A stretch of 64,000 nucleotides of DNA. Source: JAPOUP01 sp965221405. GTDB lineage: Bacteria > Pseudomonadota > Alphaproteobacteria > Rhodobacterales > Rhodobacteraceae. Within the stretch, counting starts at the first letter, position 1, and every line of letters begins with the position of its first letter. The notes beneath the pieces were generated by a model that worked only from the letters and a program-made list of their open reading frames with translations, was not told where the DNA came from and made no database searches. A program made the translations under genes and the position numbers. The DNA lies in assembly GCA_965221405.1 (NCBI GenBank), contig CBDCSE010000002.1, forward strand, positions 2,356,001 through 2,420,000, given 5' to 3'. This document shows, piece after piece, positions 52,156-61,626 of the stretch.

Positions 52156-53786
52156 TGCTCGGACCCACCGGCCATACTGACACGTTCACGCGTGACAATC
52201 TGCCGCCACGGGAGACCTGGCCTGAGTTTCGGCTATCGGGTTTTGAATATCCCGACTATCTGAATGCCGCTGCCGAACTGACCGATGTTATGGTGGCTAA
52301 AGGGTTCGGTGACCACACCGCGCTCATCGGCAACGGGCGGCAGCGTACCTACAAGGAACTTACTGACTGGACCAACCGTCTGGCGCATGTTCTGGCGGGT
52401 GACTTGGGGATACAGCCCGGCAACCGGGTTCTGATCCGCTCGGCCAATAACCCGGCGATGGTGGCGTGCTGGCTTGCCGCCACCAAGGTTGGCGCGGTGG
52501 TGGTGAATACCATGCCCATGTTGCGCACCGGTGAATTGCGTGAATATGTCGGACTGGCCGAGATCAGCCATGCGCTTTGCGATACAAGGCTCATGGAAGA
52601 GATGGAGGCCTGCGCGGCGGCGTGCCCGGGCCTTCGGGTGATGGGTTTCGACGGCAGTTCCAACCACGATGCGGAGCTTGACCGCCGGGCGCTTGAAAAG
52701 CCGGTGAAATTCAAAGCGGTGCGCACAGGCCGCGATGACGTGGCGCTTCTGGGCTTCACGTCCGGCTCCACCGGGACGCCGAAGGCCACGATGCATTTCC
52801 ATCGCGATCTGCTGATCATTGCCGACGGATATGCGCGTGAAGTGCTTGGCGTGGTGCCCGAGGATATTTTTGTCGGCTCACCGCCGCTGGCCTTCACCTT
52901 TGGATTGGGCGGCCTTGCGATCTTCCCATTGCGCTTTGGCGCCGCCGCGACGCTACTCGAAGCGGCCACGCCAGCCAACATGATCGAGATCATTCAGAAG
53001 TATAGGGCGACCATTTCCTTTACCGCTCCCACCTCCTATCGCGTGATGCTGCGCGCGATGGATGAAGGAGCTGACCTTTCGAGTCTACGCGTCGCCGTGT
53101 CGGCGGGAGAGACCCTGCCCGCGCCTGTATATGACGAGTGGATCGCCAAGACAGGCAAACCGATGCTGGATGGCATTGGAGCAACGGAGATGCTGCATAT
53201 CTTTATCTCCAACCGTTTCAACGATCACCGCCCCGGCTGCACTGGCAGGCCCGTGGCTGGCTACGAGGCCAGGATACTGGACGCCGACGGAAACGATGCC
53301 CCCGACGGGGAGGTCGGCCGGCTAGCGGTGCGCGGCCCGACCGGTTGCAGGTATCTACGCGGCGACCGGCAGGAAGCCTATGTGAAGGATGGCTGGAACA
53401 TCACCGGCGACAGCTTCACGCGAGATGCCGAAGGCTATTTCCACTTCGCCGCCCGCAATGACGATATGATTATCTCGTCGGGCTACAATATCGCGGGTCC
53501 GGAGATCGAAGCGGCCCTGCTCGGTCACGAAGCCGTATCCGAATGCGCCGTGATCGGAGTGCCGGATGACACGCGTGGCGCGATTGTCGAGGCGCATGTG
53601 GTCCTGGCCCGGGGACTTGAGGCTTCGGATGCGCTGGTCGAGACGCTTCAGGACCATGTGAAAGCAACGATTGCGCCCTACAAATATCCCCGCTCGATCG
53701 TCTTCAAGGACAGTCTCCCGAAGACACAGACCGGAAAGATACAGCGCTTTCGCCTCAAGCGATCAGGTCAGGAAAGAGGAAGGTGA
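52155..53786 (+). CDS. Benzoate/2-aminobenzoate-CoA ligase family
   Basis: A 543-residue adenylate-forming ligase. The ATP loop is GFTSGSTGTPKATMHFHRDL (about residue 200), A5 includes GIGATEMLHIF, A7-A8 TGDSFTRDAEGYFHFAARND and MIISSGYNIAGPEIEAALL, and the catalytic Lys is in PKTQTGKIQRFRLK. The relatives I recognise activate benzoate or 2-aminobenzoate to the CoA ester, which is the entry step for the monooxygenase-reductase in this operon. Substrate specificity is inferred from context. Confidence 0.9.
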   Translation: MLGPTGHTDTFTRDNLPPRETWPEFRLSGFEYPDYLNAAAELTDVMVAKGFGDHTALIGNGRQRTYKELTDWTNRLAHVLAGDLGIQPGNRVLIRSANNPAMVACWLAATKVGAVVVNTMPMLRTGELREYVGLAEISHALCDTRLMEEMEACAAACPGLRVMGFDGSSNHDAELDRRALEKPVKFKAVRTGRDDVALLGFTSGSTGTPKATMHFHRDLLIIADGYAREVLGVVPEDIFVGSPPLAFTFGLGGLAIFPLRFGAAATLLEAATPANMIEIIQKYRATISFTAPTSYRVMLRAMDEGADLSSLRVAVSAGETLPAPVYDEWIAKTGKPMLDGIGATEMLHIFISNRFNDHRPGCTGRPVAGYEARILDADGNDAPDGEVGRLAVRGPTGCRYLRGDRQEAYVKDGWNITGDSFTRDAEGYFHFAARNDDMIISSGYNIAGPEIEAALLGHEAVSECAVIGVPDDTRGAIVEAHVVLARGLEASDALVETLQDHVKATIAPYKYPRSIVFKDSLPKTQTGKIQRFRLKRSGQERGR

Positions 53787-53925
53787 TGATCTGGGTTCAT
53801 TGGGATCTGATGTGAACCGGGCACCGCTTGTGACGTGGCCATCGAAATCGGTTTGCCCGACCTTCATTCCGGGATCCACTCCGTCATTGGAGGGTCAAGC
53901 GCACCGATAGGGATTTACGCGATCC

Positions 53926-54015
53926 GGGGACTGGGAGAAGTGGATCAACGACAAGCCGCTCGATATTGACGGGATCGAGGGGATGACAGCCGCGCTGAGC
54001 TTTAAGGCGCATTAA
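53926..54015 (+). other. Possible orphan C-terminal coding fragment
   Basis: A short frame reads GDWEKWINDKPLDIDGIEGM and then TAALSFKAH before TAA. It has protein-like composition and GC-rich codons but no start and no recognised family, and the 140 bases before it are broken in all frames. It may be the tail of a deleted gene between the ligase and the transporter genes. Weak evidence. Confidence 0.25.
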
Positions 54016-54047
54016 CCGTCTCCAAACCAGCAAGGGAAGGGAAGGAA

Positions 54048-55181
54048 ATGAAACTCAAATCTCTCGCATTGTCAGCGACACTTGCAGCCTTGGCCGCCAC
54101 CGCCTCGGCCGATACGAAAATCGGGATGATCACGACACTTTCAGGTGGCGGCGCCGGTCTGGGAATCGATGTGCGCGACGGGTTCATGCTGGCCGTGAAA
54201 CAGTCGGGTCGCGATGACATTGAGGTCGTGATTGAGGACGACCAGCGCAAGCCGGACATCGCCGTTCAGTTAGCGGACAAGATGATCCAATCGGAAAAAG
54301 TGGACATCATGACCGGTATCATCTGGTCGAACCTTGCGATGGCTGTTGTGCCATCGGCGGTCAGCCAGGGTGTCTTCTACCTCTCGCCCAACGCCGGGCC
54401 CTCGGCGCTGGCGGGCGAGGGCTGCCACCGGAACTACTTCAACGTGGCGTGGCAAAACGACAACCTGCACGAGGCGGCCGGCGCATATGCCAACGGCGTG
54501 GGTTACGGGAACAGCTTCATCCTGGCGCCTAACTACCCGGCGGGCAAGGATGCTCTCACGGGCTACAAGCGTTTCTTTGAAGGTGAATTGGCGGGCGAGG
54601 TGTATACCCAGCTGGGTCAAACCGACTATGCCGCCGAGATCGCGCAGATCCGGGCATCGGGTGCGGATAGCGTGTTCTTTTTCCTGCCCGGTGGCATGGG
54701 GATTTCCTTCCTCAAGCAATATGCCGACAGTGGCGTCGACCTGCCTGTCGTGGGGCCGGCGTTTAGCTTTGACCAGGGCATTCTTCAGGCCGTTGGTGAC
54801 GCGGCCCTTGGCGTCGTGAACACCTCGCAATGGAACAAGGATATCGACAATGCCACCAACGCCGCGTTTGTCGAAAGCTTTCAGGCGGAATACGGTCGTC
54901 TGCCGTCGCTCTACGCCGCGCAAGGCTTCGACACCGCGAACCTGATCCTGTCAGCGCTTGACGGGGTAAGCGTGGATGACGCGGATGCCTTCCGGGCGGC
55001 ACTCAGGGCGGCGGAGTTTGACAGCACGCGGGGCGACTTCGCCTTTGGCCCAAACCACCATCCGGTGCAGACGATATACGCGCGTGAAGTGGTCCAGGAA
55101 GGTGATGTGTTCACCAACAGGATCCTTGGCGTCGCGCTGGAAAACCACTCTGACGCCTATGCGGATGACTGCAAAATGTAA
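54048..55181 (+). CDS. Branched-chain-type ABC transporter substrate-binding protein
   Basis: A 377-residue periplasmic binding protein of the LivK/type I fold. The signal peptide ends TASA about residue 21, then DTKIGMITTLSGGGAGLGID and GFMLAVKQSG. ADKMIQSEKVDIMTGIIWSN, NVAWQNDNLHEAAGAYANGV and FGPNHHPVQTIYAREVVQEG are typical of aromatic-acid binding relatives. It is the first gene of a five-gene importer set inside the aromatic catabolic region, so the ligand is probably the aromatic acid rather than an amino acid. A GGGAAGGGAAGGA-like site precedes the ATG. Confidence 0.92.
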   Translation: MKLKSLALSATLAALAATASADTKIGMITTLSGGGAGLGIDVRDGFMLAVKQSGRDDIEVVIEDDQRKPDIAVQLADKMIQSEKVDIMTGIIWSNLAMAVVPSAVSQGVFYLSPNAGPSALAGEGCHRNYFNVAWQNDNLHEAAGAYANGVGYGNSFILAPNYPAGKDALTGYKRFFEGELAGEVYTQLGQTDYAAEIAQIRASGADSVFFFLPGGMGISFLKQYADSGVDLPVVGPAFSFDQGILQAVGDAALGVVNTSQWNKDIDNATNAAFVESFQAEYGRLPSLYAAQGFDTANLILSALDGVSVDDADAFRAALRAAEFDSTRGDFAFGPNHHPVQTIYAREVVQEGDVFTNRILGVALENHSDAYADDCKM

Positions 55182-55246
55182 CAGGATTGACTGGCCTGCT
55201 CCGACTTCTCTTGGGGCAGGCTCACCTGATTTCCCGAGGCAGGAGC

Positions 55247-56167
55247 ATGTCCGCGATCCTTATCATCGAGCAGGTTCTCAACGGACTTCAGTTTGGCGTT
55301 ATGCTGTTTTTGATGGCAGCCGGGCTGACGCTGATCTTCGGGGTCATGGGGCTGATCAATCTGGCGCATGGCTCGCTTTACATGGTTGGTGCCTTTGCCG
55401 CGGCCGCCGTGGCGGGGGCCACCGGATCCTTTGTCCTGGCCTTGGTCGCGGCGCTGGCGGCGGCGGCCTGCGCGGGCACGATCATGGAGATCGTGGTGAT
55501 CCGGCGGCTATACCGCGCGGCGCATCTGGATCAGGTTCTGGCAACTTTCGCGCTAATACTGATTTTCTCGGAAGGCACGCGCTGGGTTTTCGGGTCCTTT
55601 CCGCTGTTTCTGGACATACCGGACTACCTTTCCGGCCCGATCGCGCTGCCGGGCGGTATTGAATATCCGCTGTACCGTCTGGCGCTGATCGGCGCCGGCA
55701 TGTTGGTGGCGGTCGGGCTCTGGTGGCTGACTTCCCGCACGCGCGTCGGCATCCAGATCCGCGCGGGGGAGAATGACCGCGAAATGATCGCGGCGCTCGG
55801 CGTGGACATCTCCAGGCTATACACGCTTGTCTTCGCCATAGGTGCCGCCCTCGCCGGTCTTGCGGGAGCGTTGGTCGGCGCGATCCAGTCGGTGCAGGTT
55901 GGCATGGGAGAGCCGGTTCTGATCCTGGCCTTCGTTGTCATCGTGATCGGTGGCATCGGGTCGATCAAAGGCGCCTTTATCGGCGCACTTCTGGTCGGGC
56001 TCACCGACACGCTGGGAGGTGTGTTCCTGCCGGAGCTGTTCAAAGTGTTCATGGATGTCGGTGCCGCAACCCAAACGGGCTCGGCTCTTGCATCGATGGC
56101 CGTCTACATACTGATGGGCATTGTCCTGATCTGGCGACCCACCGGGCTGTTTGGAATGCGGGCATGA
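55247..56167 (+). CDS. ABC transporter permease, LivH type
   Basis: A 306-residue membrane protein with about eight hydrophobic segments. The GVMGLINLAHGSLYMVGAF block and GAALAGLAGALVGAIQSVQV (the coupling EAA-like loop region) identify LivH. It forms a channel with the LivM-type partner that overlaps its end by four bases. The start at 55247 follows an AGGAG site closely; the frame is open to 55187 but without conserved residues. Confidence 0.92.
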   Translation: MSAILIIEQVLNGLQFGVMLFLMAAGLTLIFGVMGLINLAHGSLYMVGAFAAAAVAGATGSFVLALVAALAAAACAGTIMEIVVIRRLYRAAHLDQVLATFALILIFSEGTRWVFGSFPLFLDIPDYLSGPIALPGGIEYPLYRLALIGAGMLVAVGLWWLTSRTRVGIQIRAGENDREMIAALGVDISRLYTLVFAIGAALAGLAGALVGAIQSVQVGMGEPVLILAFVVIVIGGIGSIKGAFIGALLVGLTDTLGGVFLPELFKVFMDVGAATQTGSALASMAVYILMGIVLIWRPTGLFGMRA

Positions 56168-57147
56168 TCGGGGAGCGGTACATTAACGGACTCGTTCTTG
56201 CGGGGTTTCTCGCCGTGCCAATCTGGGCGCTGGCGATGGACGAACCATTCACGATCACGTTGGCGACGCGCGCGAGCCTTCTCGCGATGGCGGCTGTCGG
56301 GCTGAACATCGCATTGGGGATAGGTGGGCTGGTCAGTCTGGGCCATGCGGTCTTTTTCGGGCTAGGCGGCTATGCGATGGGCATCCTCGCCCATCACGCG
56401 CAGACCTACACCGCTCTGGATCTGGGCTTTCTCACGATTGAGGGGAGCAGGTCCATGCCCGTGATCTGGATCACGGCGGTGACCGTGTCGGCTCTCGCGG
56501 CGTTATTGATCGGGCTCCTGTCGCTTCGGACGACCGGCGTTTACTTCATCATGATCACATTGGCTTTCGGGCAGATGTTCTTTTTTTTCTCGATCTCGTG
56601 GAGCGCCTATGGCGGCGAGGACGGGCTGCCTATTTATGTGCGCAACGGTTTTCCGGGGCTGAATACACTGGTGCCGATCCAGTTTTTCGGACTGTGTTTC
56701 ACCGCGCTGTGCGCGGCTTTGCTGCTGTACTGGCGTCTGCGCGCCTCACCCTTCGGGATGGCGCTGAACGCGGCGCGGCAGGCGCCTCAACGGGTGGAGA
56801 CCGTGGGGTTGAATCCGATGCGCCTGAAGCTGCTGGCCTTTGTCGTCTCAGGCGCGGTCACAGGCCTTGCGGGGGCGCTCTTTGCCGACCTGAACCGCTT
56901 TGTCAGTCCGACGATGTTCAGCTGGCAGCTCTCCGGTGAGTTGATCGTCCTAATCATCATTGGGGGAGTAGGGCGCCTGATGGGGCCGGTCATCGGTGCC
57001 GCGCTATTTGTCGCTCTGGAACACTTTTTGGGAGGTCTCACGGATTTCTGGCATGTATGGCTCGGCGCGATTCTCCTGCTCATCGTGCTCTTCGCCCGTG
57101 GTGGCCTGATCGGAATTTTAACCGGTAAGGATGGCCCTCATGTCTGA
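56164..57147 (+). CDS. ABC transporter permease, LivM type
   Basis: A 327-residue membrane protein with about nine hydrophobic segments; AVGLNIALGIGGLVSLGHAV and FGLGGYAMGI are the LivM signature, and AFVVSGAVTGLAGALFADLN is the loop touching the ATPase. ATGA overlap with livH-like gene; its end overlaps the next start. A run of T (56580-56588) encodes FFFF. Part of the presumed aromatic-acid importer. Confidence 0.92.
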   Translation: MIGERYINGLVLAGFLAVPIWALAMDEPFTITLATRASLLAMAAVGLNIALGIGGLVSLGHAVFFGLGGYAMGILAHHAQTYTALDLGFLTIEGSRSMPVIWITAVTVSALAALLIGLLSLRTTGVYFIMITLAFGQMFFFFSISWSAYGGEDGLPIYVRNGFPGLNTLVPIQFFGLCFTALCAALLLYWRLRASPFGMALNAARQAPQRVETVGLNPMRLKLLAFVVSGAVTGLAGALFADLNRFVSPTMFSWQLSGELIVLIIIGGVGRLMGPVIGAALFVALEHFLGGLTDFWHVWLGAILLLIVLFARGGLIGILTGKDGPHV

Positions 57148-57889
57148 GGTGATCCTTTCCACCCGAAACCTGAACAAAAGTTTTGGTGCGCTGAAAGCCA
57201 CCGAAAATGTATCGATCGACCTTAGGGCAGGTGAGATCCATGCGGTTATCGGTCCGAATGGAGCCGGAAAATCCACATTGATAGGGCAGATCAGCGGCAG
57301 TCTGAGACCGGATTCCGGCGCGGTCCATCTGGCCGGACGTGATGTTTCAGCGCTGTCAACGGAAGTGCGCGCGCGGGCCGGGCTTGGCCGGACGTTCCAG
57401 ATCTCGGCGCTGGCCATGGAGGACACGGTCCTGGAAAACGCCCTGCTTGGCGCACTCGGCCACTCCGGTCGCCCCTGGAGGTTCTGGCGCGCGGCGGTCA
57501 AGGACCGGGACTTACGCGCACGCGCCATGGCCGCGCTGGAACGTGTCGGATTGGTGGATGTGGCGGATCGGGTCACCGCCAATCTCAGCCATGGCCAGCG
57601 TAGGCAACTTGAGGTTGCCGTGGCTTTAACACTCTCGCCCAAGGCCTTTGTCATGGATGAACCCATGGCCGGTCTAGGTGCGGAGGGGTCCCGGGTCATG
57701 ACGGATTTTCTGGATGGCCTGCGTGGCGAAGCGCCGATCCTTCTGGTGGAGCATGACATGGATGCGGTCTTCGCCCTCGCCGACAGGATCAGCGTTCTTG
57801 TCTATGGCCGGGTGATCGCCACCGGCACCGTCGGGGAGGTCCGTGCCTCGCGCGAGGTGAAAGAGGCTTATCTCGGGGAGGAGGCATGA
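57140..57889 (+). CDS. ABC transporter ATP-binding protein, LivG type
   Basis: A 249-residue ATPase. Walker A is GPNGAGKST, signature LSHGQRRQLEVAVALT (the LSHG variant usual in LivG), Walker B AFVMDEPMAGLGAEGS. The RAGLGRTFQISALAMEDTVL Q-loop stretch is typical. I prefer the ATG at 57140, which has AAGGA seven bases before it, over the ATG at 57131. It overlaps the LivM-type gene by eight bases and the next ATPase by four. Confidence 0.92.
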   Translation: MSEVILSTRNLNKSFGALKATENVSIDLRAGEIHAVIGPNGAGKSTLIGQISGSLRPDSGAVHLAGRDVSALSTEVRARAGLGRTFQISALAMEDTVLENALLGALGHSGRPWRFWRAAVKDRDLRARAMAALERVGLVDVADRVTANLSHGQRRQLEVAVALTLSPKAFVMDEPMAGLGAEGSRVMTDFLDGLRGEAPILLVEHDMDAVFALADRISVLVYGRVIATGTVGEVRASREVKEAYLGEEA

Positions 57890-58572
57890 GCCTGCTGACT
57901 GTCGAGAACCTCAGGGCTTCCTATGGTCAGGTACCCGCGTTGTTCGGTGTGGAGCTGACGTTGAATGCGGGTGAGGTCTGCGCCCTTATGGGCCGTAACG
58001 GCATGGGCAAAACGACTACAGTCAAGGCGATCTGCCGGATGATCGCGTCCTCTGGCGGTCTGAGATTCGCCGGTCAGGACCTACACGGTCTGCCCAGCCA
58101 TGCCGTGGCCCGTCTGGGTATTGGTCTGGCACCAGAGGGACGGCGCTGCTTCAGGGACCTGACCGTAGAGGAAAATCTGATCGCGGCCGCCCGTCCCGGC
58201 CAATGGGGTATTGCTGAGGTCGCGGAACTGTTTCCCCGGCTTGGCGAACGGCAAAGCCAGCGCGCGGCCTCGCTGTCGGGGGGTGAACAGCAGATGCTGG
58301 CGGTTGGCCGTGCCTTGATGACCAATCCGCGGCTTCTGATCCTGGACGAAGCGACGGAGGGTCTGGCCCCAATCGTGCGGCAGGAAATCTGGACCGCGAT
58401 CAACCGGATCAAGAATGAAACCGGCATGGCCATCCTGTTGATCGACAAGTCTTTGCGGGAACTTGCATCGGTGGCCGATAGCGCCATGATTGTCGCTCGG
58501 GGCAAAACCGTCTGGTCCGGCATGGTGGGCGCTCTAACGGCGGATATCACGGAACGATATGTGGGTGTCTGA
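57886..58572 (+). CDS. ABC transporter ATP-binding protein, LivF type
   Basis: A 228-residue ATPase: Walker A GRNGMGKTTTVKAICRM, LAPEGRRCFRDLTVEENL, signature LSGGEQQMLAVGRALM and Walker B LILDEATEGLAPIVRQEI. All LivF features are present. It completes the importer (binding protein, two permeases, two ATPases). One-base overlap with the thioesterase gene. Confidence 0.92.
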   Translation: MSLLTVENLRASYGQVPALFGVELTLNAGEVCALMGRNGMGKTTTVKAICRMIASSGGLRFAGQDLHGLPSHAVARLGIGLAPEGRRCFRDLTVEENLIAAARPGQWGIAEVAELFPRLGERQSQRAASLSGGEQQMLAVGRALMTNPRLLILDEATEGLAPIVRQEIWTAINRIKNETGMAILLIDKSLRELASVADSAMIVARGKTVWSGMVGALTADITERYVGV

Positions 58573-58985
58573 TGGGCTTTGAGCTTACACAAAAGGTGCT
58601 GTTCAAACACTGCGACCCGGCGGGTATCGTCTTTTTCCCGCGCTATTTCGAGATGATGAACGACTGCGTGGAAGCCTTTTTCGACCAGGAGCTGGACTGG
58701 CCGTTTGAGGTCCTGCTGCGCGATGCGGGCGTACCGACGGCGCAGATGGCGACGCGTTTCACGGCCCCCAGCCGACACGGCGAGCACTTGACTTTGGGCC
58801 TGTGGGTTATCCGCGTTGGTGACAGCTCCCTGACATACCGTATGACGGCTCATTGCTCTGCGGAGCTTCGCTTTGAAACAGATGCCACATTGGTTCACGT
58901 GGATGCGTCCGGTCGTTCGCAAGCCTGGCCGGTGCGCATCGCGGAGAAACTGAAAGCCTTAGAGGAACCTAGAGATGTCGCATGA
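58572..58985 (+). CDS. 4-hydroxybenzoyl-CoA thioesterase-like protein
   Basis: A 137-residue hotdog-fold protein with the nucleophile/base Asp in FKHCDPAGIVFFPRYFEMMN (about residue 15), the standard 4-HBT/YbgC motif. ATRFTAPSRHGEHLTLGLWV follows. It probably frees CoA from dead-end aryl- or acyl-CoA esters during aromatic breakdown, protecting the CoA pool. Overlaps the LivF-type gene by one base and the Rid gene by 11. Confidence 0.88.
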   Translation: MGFELTQKVLFKHCDPAGIVFFPRYFEMMNDCVEAFFDQELDWPFEVLLRDAGVPTAQMATRFTAPSRHGEHLTLGLWVIRVGDSSLTYRMTAHCSAELRFETDATLVHVDASGRSQAWPVRIAEKLKALEEPRDVA

Positions 58986-59367
58986 TGTTATCCACCCGGA
59001 GGGGTGGCTGCCTGCCTCAGGCTATGCCAATGGCATGCTGACGAAGGATGGTACGCTTCACATTGGTGGCCAGATCGGCTGGGACGCCGAAAAGAGATTT
59101 GTAAGCGATGATTTCACTGGCCAGATGCGGCAGGCGCTGCTGAACATTCGCACGATTGTAGAGACCGCCGGTGGCAAGGTCGAGGATGTGACACGCCTGA
59201 CATGGTTCGTGACCGATAAGGCGGAATATTTGGCTGTACGGGCCGAGGTGGGGCGCGCCTATCGGGAGGTGTTCGGCAAACATTTTCCGGCTATGTCCAT
59301 GGTTGTGGTATCGGCACTGGTCGAAGACGCCGCCAAAGTTGAAATTGAAGCGACAGCACATCTTTGA
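58975..59367 (+). CDS. RidA/YjgF-family protein lacking the canonical arginine
   Basis: A 130-residue Rid-fold protein: GGQIGWDAEKRFVSDDFTGQ, QALLNIRTIVETAGGKVEDV and the end VEDAAKVEIEATAHL. In archetypal RidA a conserved Arg in the PARS segment binds the substrate carboxylate and is needed for imine hydrolysis; here the segment reads KHFPAMSMVVVSALVED, with Met in its place. It therefore belongs with the Rid groups not expected to act as standard imine deaminases. Being in an aminobenzoate-type cluster, it could act on a ring imine or another product; this is open. Confidence 0.88.
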   Translation: MSHDVIHPEGWLPASGYANGMLTKDGTLHIGGQIGWDAEKRFVSDDFTGQMRQALLNIRTIVETAGGKVEDVTRLTWFVTDKAEYLAVRAEVGRAYREVFGKHFPAMSMVVVSALVEDAAKVEIEATAHL

Positions 59368-60572
59368 TGTCACGACATTCCGTTTTTATCTGCGATACGC
59401 AGCGCACGCCAATAGGGCGCTATGGCGGGGCGTTGTCATCCGTCCGGGCGGATGATCTGGCAAGCCTGCCTGTCAAGGCGCTGGTGGAACGAACTCCCAT
59501 TGACTGGTCCGCCCTGGACCAGGTTGTTTTGGGGGCCGCGAACCAATCGGGAGAGGACAATCGCAACATCGCGCGAATGGCGGTGCTGTTGGCGGGACTT
59601 CCCGATACTGTCCCTGCGGTAACGGTAAATCGGCTTTGCGCGAGCGGTCTCGACGCTGTCATTTACGCGGCGCGCCAGATACAGGTTGGGGAAGCGGATC
59701 TCGTGATAGCCGGCGGTTCGGAAAGCATGAGCCGTGCGCCGTTTGTCATGCCCAAAGCGACGTCCGCGTTTGCCCGTGGCCCCGAGGTGCACGATACGAC
59801 GATTGGCTGGCGCTTCGTGAACAGGCGGTTGGCGAAGAGCTTTGGCATCGATTCGATGCCTGAAACCGCTGAAAATGTTGCCGAGGAGTTTTCGGTCTCA
59901 AGAGAGGATCAGGACCGTTTCGCTCTGTCGAGCCAAATGCGCGTCGCCGCCGCAATCGACATTGACGTATTGGCTGAGGAAATGACGCCGGTTTTCATCC
60001 CCCGGCGCAAAGGCGGATCCTTGGTTCTTGATCGGGATGAGCATCCTCGCGGGACGACATTGGAAAAACTGAGCGCACTGCCAACGCCCTTTCGGGAAGG
60101 TGGGAGCGTCACCGCGGGCAACGCGTCCGGTGTCAACGACGGCGCCGCGGCCCTGCTGTTGGCATCGGAGGGGGCGGTCAGGCGCCACGGGCTTGAACCG
60201 CTTGCGCGTTTTGACGGCGCGGCCTCCGCCGGGGTCGCTCCGCGTATCATGGGCATGGGACCCGTTCCCGCGACACGAAAACTATGCGCCCGGCTTGGAC
60301 TGTCCATAAAGTCCTTTGATCTGATCGAGCTTAACGAAGCCTTCGCGGCCCAGGCCATTGCCGTGTGCCGCGAACTCGGACTTGACCCGTTCTCGGAGCA
60401 TATCAATCCCAGGGGTGGTGCGATCGCGCTTGGCCATCCTTTGGGTATGACAGGTGCGCGATTGGCTGGAACGGCGGCGCGGTCACTGGCGCGCGGCGAG
60501 GTGAAGCGTGCGCTGGTAACGTTATGTGTTGGGGTCGGGCAAGGTGTTTCCGTCGCCCTATCGCAGGCCTGA
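59367..60572 (+). CDS. Acetyl-CoA acyltransferase (3-oxoacyl/3-oxoadipyl-CoA thiolase type)
   Basis: A 401-residue thiolase. The nucleophilic Cys is in VNRLCASGLDAVIYAAR (about residue 90), His in GGAIALGHPLGMTGARL, and the second Cys in LVTLCVGVGQGVSVAL. DLIELNEAFAAQAIAV is the NEAF motif. It cleaves the last beta-oxoacyl-CoA with CoA, giving acetyl-CoA, in line with PcaF/PaaJ relatives. Overlaps the Rid gene by one base and ends the operon. No obvious terminator follows. Confidence 0.92.
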   Translation: MSRHSVFICDTQRTPIGRYGGALSSVRADDLASLPVKALVERTPIDWSALDQVVLGAANQSGEDNRNIARMAVLLAGLPDTVPAVTVNRLCASGLDAVIYAARQIQVGEADLVIAGGSESMSRAPFVMPKATSAFARGPEVHDTTIGWRFVNRRLAKSFGIDSMPETAENVAEEFSVSREDQDRFALSSQMRVAAAIDIDVLAEEMTPVFIPRRKGGSLVLDRDEHPRGTTLEKLSALPTPFREGGSVTAGNASGVNDGAAALLLASEGAVRRHGLEPLARFDGAASAGVAPRIMGMGPVPATRKLCARLGLSIKSFDLIELNEAFAAQAIAVCRELGLDPFSEHINPRGGAIALGHPLGMTGARLAGTAARSLARGEVKRALVTLCVGVGQGVSVALSQA

Positions 60573-60678
60573 CGCACTGAACGGTCGATGCATACCTATT
60601 CGAGGAGGCTTTAAACTTTAACGCATGAGGCGTACCGTGCCTGATCGCTAACACAACCATGCATCGGCATGGGTTTGA

Positions 60679-61279
60679 GATGGCGGATCTCATCACCCGC
60701 GCTCTCAAGGACAGGCCCGGCAACGCCAGCACATGGAGCATGCGCCTGATGACCGAAGACCAGGGGGTGTCGAAGACGCCGTGCGGCGTTGGTTCGCCCT
60801 GTTTGGGGTCAAGCCCCATCCCAGCGACACCTTCAGGCTCTCCAGCGCTTCTTTCCTCATCGAGGTGATCGGGAAGCGCTCCAGGCGTCCGGGAGTTCCC
60901 CGCCTTCCCGCGTTCAGTTGAACGCGGGACGCCGCCCGACCCCAACATCCACCCCGTCATGCGCAGCCACGCAACCCACAGGCATCCCGGGGTCAGGGCC
61001 AGGACCCGGATCGCGAAAAGGCCGCGCCACCATCTCCACTTCACCCCCGTCCCGGCCTCATGGCTCAACGAGGTATGTGGAACGCCGGTTCGGCCCCATC
61101 AGCCAACGGGCCATCAGGCGCGGCCCGCTCGACAGCGTCCCCCAACCAGTCAGGACCATCGAGGCCTTCATGGAACGACACAGCGCTTCCACATCGCCCC
61201 TCGTCCGGGTGGCGACCGCAGAATCAATTCTCGCCAGGCTGGAACGGCTGTCCGCACGTGTTCGCCGGACACAACACTA
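60679..61279 (+). pseudogene. IS630-family transposase remnant with central deletion
   Basis: The left part reads STWSMRLMTEDQGVSKT and then VRRWFALFGVKPHPSDTFRL in another frame, matching the N-terminal helix-turn-helix of IS630. The catalytic VDEKSQIQAL region is gone. The right part has RIAKRPRHHLHFTPVPASWL followed, in a third frame, by RRFGPISQRAIRRGPLDSVP and TAESILARLERLSARV, matching the end. There are at least three frame changes and a large internal deletion. Confidence 0.8.
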
Positions 61280-61626
61280 GGTTTTAAGCTTCGGTAAGAC
61301 TATGTCGGTCCAAGGCCATATTGAGGGATGTCACATGGTCCGCCACGATCTTCGCATGTGATTGTGTTCGGGCAACTTTCCGCCCGGCGCACACTGGAAT
61401 AGATAATCGAAATCAACTGCCTGCGACGGCCAATTCCGGCGCTGGCGGGAGTCCTGGTCTGGTCAACATGCAACAAGAACACAGCATCGAACTGAAGTCC
61501 GGCGACGAACGCGGGCATGCTGTAGATAAAGCGTTTGCCTACACGCTGCATTTCCGAGGCCGCTTCACGGCTATCCACCAGACAGCGTTGCACCTGAAAC
61601 GCCCATTCACTTCCGTCCGGTGGCCC
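61280..61626. other. Intergenic region
   Basis: About 345 bases between the IS630 remnant and the repeat protein. A short leftward frame (61300-61593) has no recognised motif. No promoter or terminator is clear. Confidence 0.35.
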
